This document shows positions 1 to 8,639 of a stretch of DNA of 64,000 bases, in pieces. The stretch is from an uncultured Pseudomonadota bacterium (GTDB lineage: Bacteria; Pseudomonadota; Gammaproteobacteria; Burkholderiales; SG8-39), in assembly GCA_903921325.1 (NCBI GenBank), contig CAIXPL010000008.1, positions 248,001 to 312,000 on the forward strand, written 5' to 3'. Each line of letters opens with the position of its first letter. The first letter of the stretch is position 1. The position numbers and the translations under genes are program-made. The notes under the pieces were generated by a model. That model ran no database searches. It was not told the DNA's origin and saw only the letters and a program-made list of their open reading frames with translations.

Positions 1-1842
1 GCCTCCTCCGGCGGGGGCCATCGCATCCTGGGCGTTTTGCAGCAGGTTATGCACCACCTGGCGCAATTGGCTCAAATCACCCATCGCTTTGGGCAAACTC
101 GGACCTGGCAGAAACACGATCGATTCGCGTACCGATTCGTACAGTGACAGCGTGTCTTCGATCACCTGATTGAGATCCACCGGAGCCAACTCCGATCGCG
201 GCAGCCGGGCATAGACGCGAAATTCATCGACCATCGATTTCATCGCGTTCACCTGGGTGATGATCGTGTCAGCGGCACGATCAAGCGCCTGCGCATCGGC
301 AGGTGCAAGCCGATCGGCAAATTTCATGCGCAGCCGCTCAATGGCGAGTTGTATCGGTGTCAGTGGATTCTTGATTTCGTGAGCCAGTCGCTGCGCCACC
401 TCGGCCCACGCCGTCGCACGTTGCGCCTGTATCAGGGTCGTCACCTCGTCGAACACGACCAAGCGCTCGGTGCGATCGCCCTCGGCAACCAAAGAACCGC
501 GCACCATCAGAACCTTGGCACCCTCGGCGAGCTCCAGCTGCCTTTGCCAGGGCGCACCAAGCGCAAACTGACTGCTGACCAGTAGAGCAAAGCTCGACAG
601 TCCAGGCACCTCCTCAAGGGCATGATTCGTGTAATCGGCGAGCGCGCATTCCAGGATGTCGGCGGCGGCGGCATTACAGGTACGCAGATGCAGCCGGGCG
701 TCGAGGACGATCACACCGGTCGACAAGTTGGTGAGTATGTTCTCCAGGTAGGCACGGGCCTTCTGCTCCTGCTGCCGATTTTCCTCAGCCGACCGGTAGG
801 CCGCATCCAGCTGCTCGGTCATGCTGTTGAATGAGCGCGCCAGGGTACCCAACTCATCGCCTGAGAGCACCGCCGCGCGGCGGCTGAAATCGCCGCGCGC
901 AACGGCCTCGGTTGCCTCGGCAAGGGTGGCAAGCGGGGCCGACAGCCGCCGGCTGAGCAGGACCGCCAGCACCACCGCGGAGAGCAGCGCGAGCAACAAG
1001 GTGAGCGTGAGCGCGAAGATATAGGTGCGCCTCAAGTCGCCACGAGTCAGCGCCAACTCGCGATAGTCGCGATTCACTGATTGCACTGCTTCGGCGCTGC
1101 GCGCAATCTGCGAAGGCACGGGCAGGGACAGATCGAGGAGGCGGACTTCGTCAGCCAGATTGGCTCGCTGAATCGGATAGATCGACCGCAGCATGAGCCC
1201 GCCACTGGCATTGCTTTCGATGCCCCTGTAGTGGCGATTGGACCGCGCCTGACGCAGCACCAGGGGCGAGGGCAGGTTGGGCATGATGAGCGTGCCGCTG
1301 CGCGATACGCTCGACAGAATGCCGCCCGTACCGATCAACAGCATTTCATCGGCCCCGGTCTGCTCGCGCAGTCGACTGAGTGCGCGCTCCTGATCGTTCA
1401 GTGGCAGGTCGGCCAGTTCCTGTGCTGCGGAGTGCGCTTTGGCATCCAGATCGTCGAGCATGATGTCGAGCACCGCACGGCCCAGATTCAATCCTTCGGC
1501 AAGCGCATTGTCCACCCGAACATCGAACCAGGACTCGATGCTGCGTGCCAGGAAGCCAACCGACACGGAGTAGACCAGCGCCCCGGGCACCATGGCCATC
1601 AGTGCGAACAGCAGCAGGAATCGCATCGTGAGGCGTGAGCCGAACCGCCCGTCAATGCGCGCGCGAACAACCCCGCCAATCTGCCACAGAACCAGCGCCC
1701 CCATCAGCGCCGCGACCGCGACATTGAACTGAATCAACAGATCATAGCGACCGGCAAATAGTGAGGTGTTACCGGTTGCGGCGGCAAGCAGCACGAGCAG
1801 CACTGCACCGGCCAGGGTGACGACGATCATGAGCCAGCTCAT
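1..1842 (-). CDS. ntrY: NtrY-type sensor histidine kinase (partial, cut by left edge)
   Basis: Membrane sensor kinase of the NtrY/NtrX nitrogen-related two-component system. Translating the minus strand from ATG at 1842 gives 614 residues open to base 1. Membrane segments fill roughly residues 1-85, then a periplasmic or loop region, another membrane segment near 280-300, a HAMP-like linker, and a PAS-like region ending in the H-box RLAHEIKNPLTP with the phospho-accepting His at about residue 488. The N-box (LLQNAQDAM) sits at the extreme left edge, so only the end of the ATPase domain is missing. The start overlaps the DUF4390 stop as ATGA, which implies translational coupling. The response regulator ntrX would lie just beyond the window. 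Family assignment is from domain order and the typical rsmB-DUF4390-ntrY arrangement. Confidence 0.9.
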   Translation of the reverse strand, partial: MSWLMIVVTLAGAVLLVLLAAATGNTSLFAGRYDLLIQFNVAVAALMGALVLWQIGGVVRARIDGRFGSRLTMRFLLLFALMAMVPGALVYSVSVGFLARSIESWFDVRVDNALAEGLNLGRAVLDIMLDDLDAKAHSAAQELADLPLNDQERALSRLREQTGADEMLLIGTGGILSSVSRSGTLIMPNLPSPLVLRQARSNRHYRGIESNASGGLMLRSIYPIQRANLADEVRLLDLSLPVPSQIARSAEAVQSVNRDYRELALTRGDLRRTYIFALTLTLLLALLSAVVLAVLLSRRLSAPLATLAEATEAVARGDFSRRAAVLSGDELGTLARSFNSMTEQLDAAYRSAEENRQQEQKARAYLENILTNLSTGVIVLDARLHLRTCNAAAADILECALADYTNHALEEVPGLSSFALLVSSQFALGAPWQRQLELAEGAKVLMVRGSLVAEGDRTERLVVFDEVTTLIQAQRATAWAEVAQRLAHEIKNPLTPIQLAIERLRMKFADRLAPADAQALDRAADTIITQVNAMKSMVDEFRVYARLPRSELAPVDLNQVIEDTLSLYESVRESIVFLPGPSLPKAMGDLSQLRQVVHNLLQNAQDAMAPAGGG

Positions 1843-2402
1843 TGTGCCGGTTCCGTTGGTGCGTACGTCCAGCGGCGCCAGTCCGAAGCCAGCTTCCATT
1901 CGCGATTGGCGAGCGAACTGGCCTGAAAGGGCTTGGGCAGTTCACTGGTGTCAAGCCGCATTCGCAGTGCCGCCTGATAGGTTTGCGCGATTTGCACGCG
2001 GTGACGCTCAATGACCGGCCAGTTATGCAGTCGGGTCAATGCGCGCTGAGCATCGCGCAGTGAGTCAAATGATTGATACAGCGTGTCGCCGCTCAGGCGG
2101 TATTGCCGGGTGAGCGCGTGGTACCACAGGCGCAACCGCCGCGAACTCTTGGCGAGTCGCTCATCGAGCCAATACCAGCGTGAGCGCGACAATTCAAATT
2201 CAATGACGAAATACAGTGGAATGCCGTTATTGAGGGCCTCTTCAATACGCGCACCGAACTCAAACTCAAAATCAGCATTGAGTACGACTGACTCATCGTT
2301 CAGTGACAGTTCGGCCGCAGTGATCTGGATGTCCTCAGCCACGGCTGCGCGGGCAGCCAGCGCAAGCAGCAGCGTGACGAGGAACGCAGCAAGTAGCCTC
2401 AT
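1839..2402 (-). CDS. DUF4390 domain protein, exported
   Basis: A 187-residue protein with a clear N-terminal signal peptide (about residues 1-22, ending ARAAVA). The rest is a soluble, beta-rich region with many Trp and Arg residues that matches what is known of DUF4390. This family is found almost always between rsmB and ntrY in betaproteobacteria and has no established function. The start overlaps the rsmB stop and its own stop overlaps the ntrY start, both as ATGA, so the three genes are probably one transcript. A role in envelope sensing with NtrY is a guess from context only. Confidence 0.8.
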   Translation of the reverse strand: MRLLAAFLVTLLLALAARAAVAEDIQITAAELSLNDESVVLNADFEFEFGARIEEALNNGIPLYFVIEFELSRSRWYWLDERLAKSSRRLRLWYHALTRQYRLSGDTLYQSFDSLRDAQRALTRLHNWPVIERHRVQIAQTYQAALRMRLDTSELPKPFQASSLANREWKLASDWRRWTYAPTEPAQ

Positions 2403-3685
2403 CGGGATGGTTTTACCAACGCAGCGTAGAAAAACCCGTCATGGGCGCTGCATGGCAGCAGCTGACCCTCGATCGGCCCGTCGTCGATACCCTCGAGCCG
2501 GACTCTTTGCGCATCCGGATGCTGGCTCATAAAGGCCGCGATGCGCTCCGTGTTCTCCTCGGGGAATACCGAGCAGGTAGCGTACAACAGACGCCCGCCT
2601 GGGGCGAGCATCGACCACAGCGCGCGCAAAATCGCCTTTTGTTCGCGGGCAAAGCGGTGACCGTCGTCGGATCGGCGCAGCCATTTGATGTCAGGATGCC
2701 GCCGCACCACTCCCGAGGCGGTACACGGGACGTCGGCGAGTATGCGATCAAACGGTCGACCGTCCCACCACAACTCGGGCCGTGCGGCATCGCCCACGAC
2801 CACGCGGGCAGGCAGCGCAAGGCGCTGCAGGTTCTCCTCGATTCGCCCGGCGCGCATCGGGTCGCGTTCAAGTGCGGTGACCCTGGTTGCACCCAATTCG
2901 AGCAGGTGCGTGGTTTTGCCTCCGGGTGCCGCGCAGGCATCGAGCACCCGCTGCCCTGGGTGCACATCCAGCAATCGTGCAGCATGCTGGGCGCCGGCGT
3001 CCTGCACCGAGCACAGGCCTTTCTCAAACCCGGGCAGCAGTTCGACACTGACTGCCGGTTCGATCGCGAGGGCCACAGGGCCAAGCTCGCGGCTCTCCAG
3101 TCCGGCCTCATTCAGACGTGCTCGATACTCGGCCACCGAGACCTGCAGGGTATTGACTCTGACAACCAGTGGCGGCGGATGGGCAGCCTGGTCGAGCAGG
3201 TTCTCCCAGCACTCCGGGTAGAGTTCGCGCACGCGTCGCACCCACCATTCAGGATGCGCATACCTCACCGATGGCAAGGCAGCGATTTGGCTCTCCAATG
3301 CAGCGCGATGACGCAGGTAGTTGCGCAGCACCGCGTTGACCAGTCCTTTGGCCGCGTGGCGCCCAAGCGCCTGGGCCGCGTGCACCGCCTGGTCGACCAA
3401 GGTGTGGTCATGGCCCGGATTGGCTCGGATATCAGTCAGAGCGACATACAACAGACCGCGCAAGACCTGATCGGTGACCGGTCGATGCAGCAGTCGATCA
3501 GTCAGTGCGGGTGCCGCCCCATAGGCACGCAAAGTGGCAAAGGCAAAGCTGCGTGCGCCACTGCGGGCCTGCTGATCCGGCAGACCCGCAAATACCGCTG
3601 CGCGAGCCCCCTCAAGCGACTCTCCGCCCAGCACGTGTGCCACCGCCTGGGCGGCGGCGGCATACTGGGCGTGAAGTGGTGACAG
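2399..3685 (-). CDS. rsmB: 16S rRNA (cytosine(967)-C(5))-methyltransferase RsmB
   Basis: Methylates C967 of 16S rRNA using S-adenosylmethionine. An N-terminal NusB-like RNA-binding domain is followed by a Rossmann methyltransferase domain with the SAM loop (LDACAAPGGKT) and the two family cysteines, VPC and ATC, at residues 321 and 371 in the numbering used here. Start choice is unusual: the frame has no ATG. GTG at 3643 lacks a ribosome site and cuts off the first conserved helix. CTG at 3685 lies six bases after GAGGAG and restores residues resembling the usual RsmB N-terminus (AQYAAAAQAVAHVL), giving 428 residues. The frame is open up to the fmt stop. The gene follows fmt and overlaps DUF4390 by four bases. 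Function is secure; the CTG start is inference. Confidence 0.92.
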   Translation of the reverse strand: MSPLHAQYAAAAQAVAHVLGGESLEGARAAVFAGLPDQQARSGARSFAFATLRAYGAAPALTDRLLHRPVTDQVLRGLLYVALTDIRANPGHDHTLVDQAVHAAQALGRHAAKGLVNAVLRNYLRHRAALESQIAALPSVRYAHPEWWVRRVRELYPECWENLLDQAAHPPPLVVRVNTLQVSVAEYRARLNEAGLESRELGPVALAIEPAVSVELLPGFEKGLCSVQDAGAQHAARLLDVHPGQRVLDACAAPGGKTTHLLELGATRVTALERDPMRAGRIEENLQRLALPARVVVGDAARPELWWDGRPFDRILADVPCTASGVVRRHPDIKWLRRSDDGHRFAREQKAILRALWSMLAPGGRLLYATCSVFPEENTERIAAFMSQHPDAQRVRLEGIDDGPIEGQLLPCSAHDGFFYAALVKPSR

Positions 3686-3697
3686 GTTATTCTCCTC
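3683..3697 (-). promoter_or_regulatory. Ribosome binding site and CTG start of rsmB
   Basis: On the minus strand GAGGAG (3697-3692) is followed after six bases by CTG (3685-3683). It is the only strong Shine-Dalgarno sequence between the fmt stop and the first GTG of rsmB, and no ATG, GTG or TTG occurs in that stretch of the frame. This favours initiation at CTG. Confidence 0.5.
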
Positions 3698-3754
3698 GGC
3701 AGCACGGTGCCAGCGCGGCGGTGCGCGCGCCGGAGCAGTGCAAACAACGGTAGC

Positions 3755-4693
3755 TCATTCCGGCGCGCTGTCGAACTGGTCGCCCACGCTCATCGGGAAG
3801 CCGCGCAGCAGGCTGGCCACTTCCTGCATCCTACCGCCAGCACGCTGCAAGTGGGTGATTGCGATTGCGTGATCGGAACAGGCCACTTCGATCCGGTCGC
3901 CCAGCGCGATGATCGTTCCCGGTGGCGCACTGGCCGCGCGCGCGCTTGCAATTGCTGCGTGAACCTTGAGCATTTCACCCTTGAAGTAGGTCTGGGCGGA
4001 TGGTGCCGGTGCAAAGGCGCGCACCGTGCGTAACGCCATTGCGGCACTGTCGTTCCAGCGAATCTGGGCGTCACCCTTGCGTATTTTGTGGGCATAGATA
4101 ATCCCTTCGGCCGGTTGCGCCTGACCCACCCAGGGCCCCTGCCGCCGCGCCTCGAGCAAATGCACGATCATGTCTGCACCCAATCGCGCCAGACGATCAT
4201 GCAGTGAACCTGCGGTTTCCTGCGCACCGATCGCGAGCATCTGCTGACTCAGAATCGGACCGCTATCGAGCCCCAGTTCCATTTGCATCAAGGTGATGCC
4301 CGTGCTCTGGTCACCGGCAAGCAAGGCGCGCTGGATCGGCGCCGCGCCGCGCCAGCGTGGCAACAACGAGGCGTGAATGTTGATCGCACCCAGCGGGGCC
4401 AGGGTAAGAAAGGACTGCGGCAACAGCAAGCCGTAGGCCACCACAACCAGTACTTCGGGCTGCAGATCACTCACCGCCTGGGCAATCGACGCATCGCGCA
4501 GTGTCATCGGTTGCAGCACGTGAAGGTCTGCCCCGAGCGCGGCCTGCTTGACTGGACTGGCGTGCAGGGATTGCCCGCGCCCGGCAGGACGATCGGGCTG
4601 GGTCAGGACACCCACCACCTGATGGCCGCCAGCCAGCAGGGCCTCTAATGCAACAACGGAAAACTCTGGAGTGCCTGCAAAAACGACGCGCAT
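3755..4693 (-). CDS. fmt: Methionyl-tRNA formyltransferase
   Basis: Transfers a formyl group from 10-formyl-tetrahydrofolate to initiator Met-tRNA. The 312-residue product starts MRVVFAGTPEF, the standard N-terminus. The formyl-transferase core holds INIHASLLPRWRGAAP (catalytic Asn and His) and a downstream LGLDSGPI segment, and a smaller C-terminal OB-like domain follows from about residue 205. A longer upstream reading frame exists, but the start at 4693 fits the family. It is four bases downstream of the def stop, so def and fmt are co-transcribed, as is usual for these two initiation and maturation enzymes. Confidence 0.97.
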   Translation of the reverse strand: MRVVFAGTPEFSVVALEALLAGGHQVVGVLTQPDRPAGRGQSLHASPVKQAALGADLHVLQPMTLRDASIAQAVSDLQPEVLVVVAYGLLLPQSFLTLAPLGAINIHASLLPRWRGAAPIQRALLAGDQSTGITLMQMELGLDSGPILSQQMLAIGAQETAGSLHDRLARLGADMIVHLLEARRQGPWVGQAQPAEGIIYAHKIRKGDAQIRWNDSAAMALRTVRAFAPAPSAQTYFKGEMLKVHAAIASARAASAPPGTIIALGDRIEVACSDHAIAITHLQRAGGRMQEVASLLRGFPMSVGDQFDSAPE

Positions 4694-4697
4694 CGGC

Positions 4698-5207
4698 TCA
4701 GGCACTGGCCCTGACACGGTCACGCTTTTGCAGTCGGGCGCGAATTCGTGACCGTTTGAGTTGCGACAGCTTGTCGACAAACACCCTGCCCTCGAGATGA
4801 TCAATTTCATGCTGGATGCACACCGCCAGCATGTCCTCGGCAGCCAATTCGAACGGTTCTGCGTGCTGGTTGGTCGCCCTGACCACCACGCGAGCAGCGC
4901 GGCGCACCGGTTCGTAAATGCCGGGCACCGACAGGCACCCTTCCTCCGATACCCGTTCGCCCTCGATCACAATGAGTTCCGGATTGATAAGGACCAGCAG
5001 CGCATCGCGCTCCTCGGACACATCGATGACAATCACCCTCCGGTGCACATTGACCTGGGTTGCGGCCAGACCGATTCCGGGGGCCGCATACATCGTCTCG
5101 GCCATGTCCTCAACCAGACGCTGAACCGAGGCGTCGATCCTCTCGACCGGCTGAGCCTTGGTAAACAGGCGCGGATCGGGATATTCAAGAATCTCAAGTA
5201 GGGCCAT
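4698..5207 (-). CDS. def: Peptide deformylase
   Basis: Metalloenzyme that removes the formyl group from nascent proteins. The 169-residue product begins [14 protein letters not shown] and contains all three family motifs: [17 protein letters not shown] (metal Cys) and QHEIDHLEG (the HExxH metal site). Length is typical. An in-frame extension upstream to 5297 is not conserved in the family, so ATG at 5207 was chosen, although no strong ribosome site is visible before it. It is the first gene of the minus-strand def-fmt-rsmB-DUF4390-ntrY series and is divergent from the LysM gene. Confidence 0.97.
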   Translation of the reverse strand: MALLEILEYPDPRLFTKAQPVERIDASVQRLVEDMAETMYAAPGIGLAATQVNVHRRVIVIDVSEERDALLVLINPELIVIEGERVSEEGCLSVPGIYEPVRRAARVVVRATNQHAEPFELAAEDMLAVCIQHEIDHLEGRVFVDKLSQLKRSRIRARLQKRDRVRASA

Positions 5208-5242
5208 GATGGTAGGGTTCAATCGCACAATGTCCGGGTAAG

Positions 5243-5258
5243 GCGCAACTTGCGCAAG
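5243..5258. promoter_or_regulatory. Overlapping palindromes between def and the LysM gene
   Basis: GCGCAA-C-TTGCGC (5243-5255) is a perfect inverted repeat with a one-base centre, and CTTGCGCAAG (5249-5258) is a perfect 10-bp palindrome overlapping it. It lies in the divergent region between def and the LysM gene, 36 bases upstream of the def start. It could be an operator for either side, but no known regulator site was recognised. Confidence 0.25.
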
Positions 5259-5440
5259 ACTCCGGCGCGAACGCTGATAGACTACAGTTTTCTTCACATC
5301 AGGTACTGGCTGGGCTGACTGCAGAGCTGTCCTGCACCGGCCCGTCCTCGATTTCCATGGACGTGAAGGTTATGCGCGCACGTATTCAAGCCTCGGTTCG
5401 ACCAATGCAATCACCAGCGCGGACGCGCGGCGAGTCTAGC

Positions 5441-6742
5441 ATGGGCACGCGCCCACTCTGGCTGCGCGCCGGCCTGATCACGGCCATGCTGGTCGTCACC
5501 GCCGCCGTGCATGCACAAGGTGATCGGCACATGAGCCGACCCGCCCACGCCGTGCTCCTGGCCCAGGCGAATCCTGACAGCGACCAAATTCGCGCCCCTG
5601 AGGCGCCAGCCCCTGGCAAGCCGCCGGCGTTACTGCCTACCGCGCCAGATCGCTATACCGTGCGCAGCGCGGACACCTTGTGGAGTATTGCAAGTCAGTA
5701 TTTGCAAGAACCCTGGCGCTGGCCCGAGCTGTTTGTTTACAGTTCAACACAGCAAGCCGTCGCCGATCAGATTTTTCCCGGTCAGATTCTGGTTCTTGAT
5801 CGCGCAAAGACCACGCTATCAGTGTCGGGCAAACCCGGTGGCGCTGCCGTCCCCCCTGGCGCCGTTGAGCGTCCCGCTGACGCGGTTGAAGTACCGGGCA
5901 ATTTGCCGGTCGAGCGACTTTCGCCACGGATACGGGTCGCACCCGAACTGACTCGTGCCGTGCCCAGCATTCCCACCCAGGCGATTGAGCCCTTTCTGGT
6001 GCGCGTTCTGGCCGGTGATGCGTCGACCTTTGAAAAGGCGGCGAGCATCGTGGCAATCGAGGAGAGCCGCTCGACGGTGGGTCCGGGCCAACGAATTTAC
6101 GCGCGTGGCTTGCCCCCTGACAGTGTGGGTACGGATTGGCAGATCTATCGGATCGGCCGTCCGCTGCATGATCCGACCAACGGCAAGATACTGGCCAGCG
6201 AAGGCATCTATGTAGGAGAGGCGAGCGTCACCCGCATGACCGATCCGGTCACCTTGGTCATCAGCCGCGCGACCATGGAAACCACCCCGGGAGACCGCTT
6301 GCTGCCCAAGCCTTTGCCACAGCGAGTGGATTTTGTGCCACACGCACCGGCATTACCGGTGGACGCTCGCGTCATCGGCACTTATGGCGGGCGCGGTGAG
6401 CAGAGCTACCTGGGCTCGGATCTGGATACCAATCGGAAAGATGTCGGCGCATTCGATGCACGGCGCGAGGCTGGCCCGCTGCAAATTGTTTCAATCAACC
6501 GCGGGGCGGACGACGGCCTTGAGCGTGGCCATGTGCTCGCCTTGTTTCGCACCAGCGTGGCCACCAACGATCGCTCCATCGGTGTCTTTTACATGGGCAA
6601 GACGCGGGTTGCACCGGTCCAGCTTCCGGAAGAGCGCTACGGTCTGCTGATGATCTTTCGCACATTTGATCACCTGTCCTATGGCCTGATTGTCCAGGCG
6701 CAGCGCACCGTGGTCGCTGGAGACGCGGTGCGTCAACCGTGA
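5441..6742 (+). CDS. LysM peptidoglycan-binding protein, exported
   Basis: A 433-residue protein (from ATG 5441) with a signal peptide of about 27 residues (hydrophobic core LITAMLVVTAAVHA). One LysM domain follows (roughly residues 68-122, from YTVRSADTLWSIASQYL to FPGQILVL), which binds peptidoglycan glycans. The remainder is a long domain without catalytic motifs that I can name. The same architecture is regularly found beside def/fmt and dprA in Burkholderiales. In-frame ATGs at 5357, 5372 and 5405 are possible, but 5441 gives the best signal peptide. The gene is divergent from def and heads toward dprA. Confidence 0.8.
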   Translation: MGTRPLWLRAGLITAMLVVTAAVHAQGDRHMSRPAHAVLLAQANPDSDQIRAPEAPAPGKPPALLPTAPDRYTVRSADTLWSIASQYLQEPWRWPELFVYSSTQQAVADQIFPGQILVLDRAKTTLSVSGKPGGAAVPPGAVERPADAVEVPGNLPVERLSPRIRVAPELTRAVPSIPTQAIEPFLVRVLAGDASTFEKAASIVAIEESRSTVGPGQRIYARGLPPDSVGTDWQIYRIGRPLHDPTNGKILASEGIYVGEASVTRMTDPVTLVISRATMETTPGDRLLPKPLPQRVDFVPHAPALPVDARVIGTYGGRGEQSYLGSDLDTNRKDVGAFDARREAGPLQIVSINRGADDGLERGHVLALFRTSVATNDRSIGVFYMGKTRVAPVQLPEERYGLLMIFRTFDHLSYGLIVQAQRTVVAGDAVRQP

Positions 6743-6828
6743 CAGTCGGCACTCAGACTCTTTCTCGATTCGAGATCTGCGCGTCATTAACCCGGTCCCC
6801 TGATCTCATGGAGCTTGTGCCCTGACCA

Positions 6829-7929
6829 ATGGATGAACGCCTTGCCTGGCTGCGCCTGAGCCTCGTCGCAGGGCTGGGCGCGCAGGGAGCACGAGCGCTG
6901 CTGAGCGCCTTTGGCTCACCCGAGCAAGTTTTTTCTGGCAGTCGTCAGCGAATTGAAGCCCTGGTCGGGCCACGTGTGGCCGATGCGTTGCGGGCACCGG
7001 CGGACCCCGTCGCGGTCGAACGAACGTTTGAATGGCTCGACAGACCCGGGTGTCACATGCTGACCTGGGCTGACACGACCTACCCACGGCAACTGCTCAG
7101 CATTGCCGATCCGCCACCCGTCCTGTACGCCCACGGTCGACTCGATCTGCTCGCGCGCCCCGCCCTTGCAATTGTCGGCAGCCGGCACCCGAGCGCGCAG
7201 GGTGAAGCGAATGCCGAAGCGTTCGCCCATCATCTCTCGGCCGGTGGTATGACCATCGTGAGCGGCCTGGCTCAGGGAATCGACGCTGCAGCCCATCGCG
7301 GTGCTTTGCGCGCGCCGGCCGCCACGATCGCAGTGCTTGGCACCGGCCCGGATCAAATCTACCCCGCCGGCCACCGTCAACTGACTGAAAAGATTCGCCA
7401 ACTCGGCCTGCTCATTACCGAATATCCGGTCGGAATGCACGCCACGCGCGCGAGCTTCGTGCGCCGCAATCGCTTGATTGCGGGCTTGTCCCTGGGGGTG
7501 CTGGTGGTGGAGGCAGCGCTCTCGAGCGGTTCATTGATCACCGCCCGCTTCGCCAGCGAGCAGGGCCGCGAGGTATTCGCTATTCCGGGGTCAATTCACT
7601 CGCCCCTGGCCAAAGGCTGCCATGCCCTGATCCGCGATGGCGCCAAATTGGTTGATAGCGTCGAGCATGTTCTCGAAGAACTGCTGCCCGCCGGTCTGCC
7701 GATGGAAGGAACCTTGCCGCACACCACTGAAGAGACCACACCCGGACTGCCCGCGCCGGCGGCACTTTGCCTGAAGCGAATGGCGCATGATCCCGTCACC
7801 CCCGACATGTTGTGCCAAAGCACCGGCTTGACTCCAGATGTAGTATCAGCCATGCTCACCGTGCTGGAACTTGCAGGACAGGTCCGGGCTGTTCCCGGCG
7901 GTACCTTTCAGCGGGTCGTGCGATCGTAG
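6829..7929 (+). CDS. dprA: DNA-processing protein DprA
   Basis: Binds incoming single-stranded DNA during natural transformation and loads RecA. The 366-residue protein has a helical N-terminal region, the Rossmann-like core with AIVGSRHPSAQG and IVSGLAQGIDAAAHRGAL (about residues 114-165), and RNRLIAGLSLGVLVVEA. A C-terminal winged-helix-like domain (about 300-360) is of the type found in many proteobacterial DprA proteins. It lies between the LysM gene and smg, as in related betaproteobacteria. No other competence genes are in the window. Confidence 0.95.
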   Translation: MDERLAWLRLSLVAGLGAQGARALLSAFGSPEQVFSGSRQRIEALVGPRVADALRAPADPVAVERTFEWLDRPGCHMLTWADTTYPRQLLSIADPPPVLYAHGRLDLLARPALAIVGSRHPSAQGEANAEAFAHHLSAGGMTIVSGLAQGIDAAAHRGALRAPAATIAVLGTGPDQIYPAGHRQLTEKIRQLGLLITEYPVGMHATRASFVRRNRLIAGLSLGVLVVEAALSSGSLITARFASEQGREVFAIPGSIHSPLAKGCHALIRDGAKLVDSVEHVLEELLPAGLPMEGTLPHTTEETTPGLPAPAALCLKRMAHDPVTPDMLCQSTGLTPDVVSAMLTVLELAGQVRAVPGGTFQRVVRS

Positions 7930-7990
7930 CTGTGCGGAGCGCGCTGACACGAACGTGTGGCCGCTGTCACTGGGACAGGGTGCGCAGGCA

Positions 7991-8452
7991 ATGTTTGACG
8001 TACTGGTCTATTTGTTCGAGACGTTTTACTCAGCCGAGCATTATCCGGATCAGGAAACGCTGAGCAAAAAGTTGTCTCAGGCCGGATTTCCCAATCGTGA
8101 TATCGACGATGCGCTCGTTTGGCTGCGCGAATTGGCCGAGGAGCCGCGCCCGGATGGATTCAGCGCGCCCGCGTCCGGTCGACCCGCGGTGCGGGTCTAT
8201 AGCCGCAGCGAGTCGGCCAAGCTAACCACTGAAGCGCGCGGTGCCATCGCGTTCCTGGAAAGTGCCGGCGTGATCGATCCCATCCTGCGCGAACTGATCG
8301 TCGAACAGGCGATGGCCGCACGCGAAGAAGAGGTCGGGTTGAACGAACTCAAAGTGATCGCGCTGATGGTGCTGTGGACGCGCGAAGGAAGTCTGGACAC
8401 CCTGATTCTGGATGAACTATTGCCCGACGGGGAACCGCGCCGTCTGCACTGA
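7991..8452 (+). CDS. smg: Smg family protein (DUF494)
   Basis: A 153-residue cytoplasmic protein of the Smg/DUF494 family. It starts MFDVLVYLFETFY and contains the typical acidic helical region and the segment RGAIAFLESAGVIDPILREL. Family members sit immediately downstream of dprA in many beta- and gammaproteobacteria, and the function is unknown. ATG 7991 fits the family N-terminus better than the in-frame GTG-rich extension upstream. The 61-base gap to dprA suggests one operon. Confidence 0.9.
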   Translation: MFDVLVYLFETFYSAEHYPDQETLSKKLSQAGFPNRDIDDALVWLRELAEEPRPDGFSAPASGRPAVRVYSRSESAKLTTEARGAIAFLESAGVIDPILRELIVEQAMAAREEEVGLNELKVIALMVLWTREGSLDTLILDELLPDGEPRRLH

Positions 8453-8639
8453 TCCGGATCAGTCCGCGTGCGATCTACCACGGACAATGCGGTATTTCGG
8501 CACCGATAGCGCATAAACTGCAGCGCTGCCCGGGTCGAAACACCGGGATGGTGCACCATCACCACTTATCGAGCGTGCTTGCCTCAGCGCAGGGCTTGCA
8601 CTTACCATTCGGCGCTTTGCTTCAGGATCACCCGGGCCA

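Noticed and set aside
2441-3682. Long plus-strand open frame of 413 codons
   Set aside because: It lies fully antisense to rsmB, whose motifs are all intact; high-GC antisense frames of this length are common, and the translation shows no domain.
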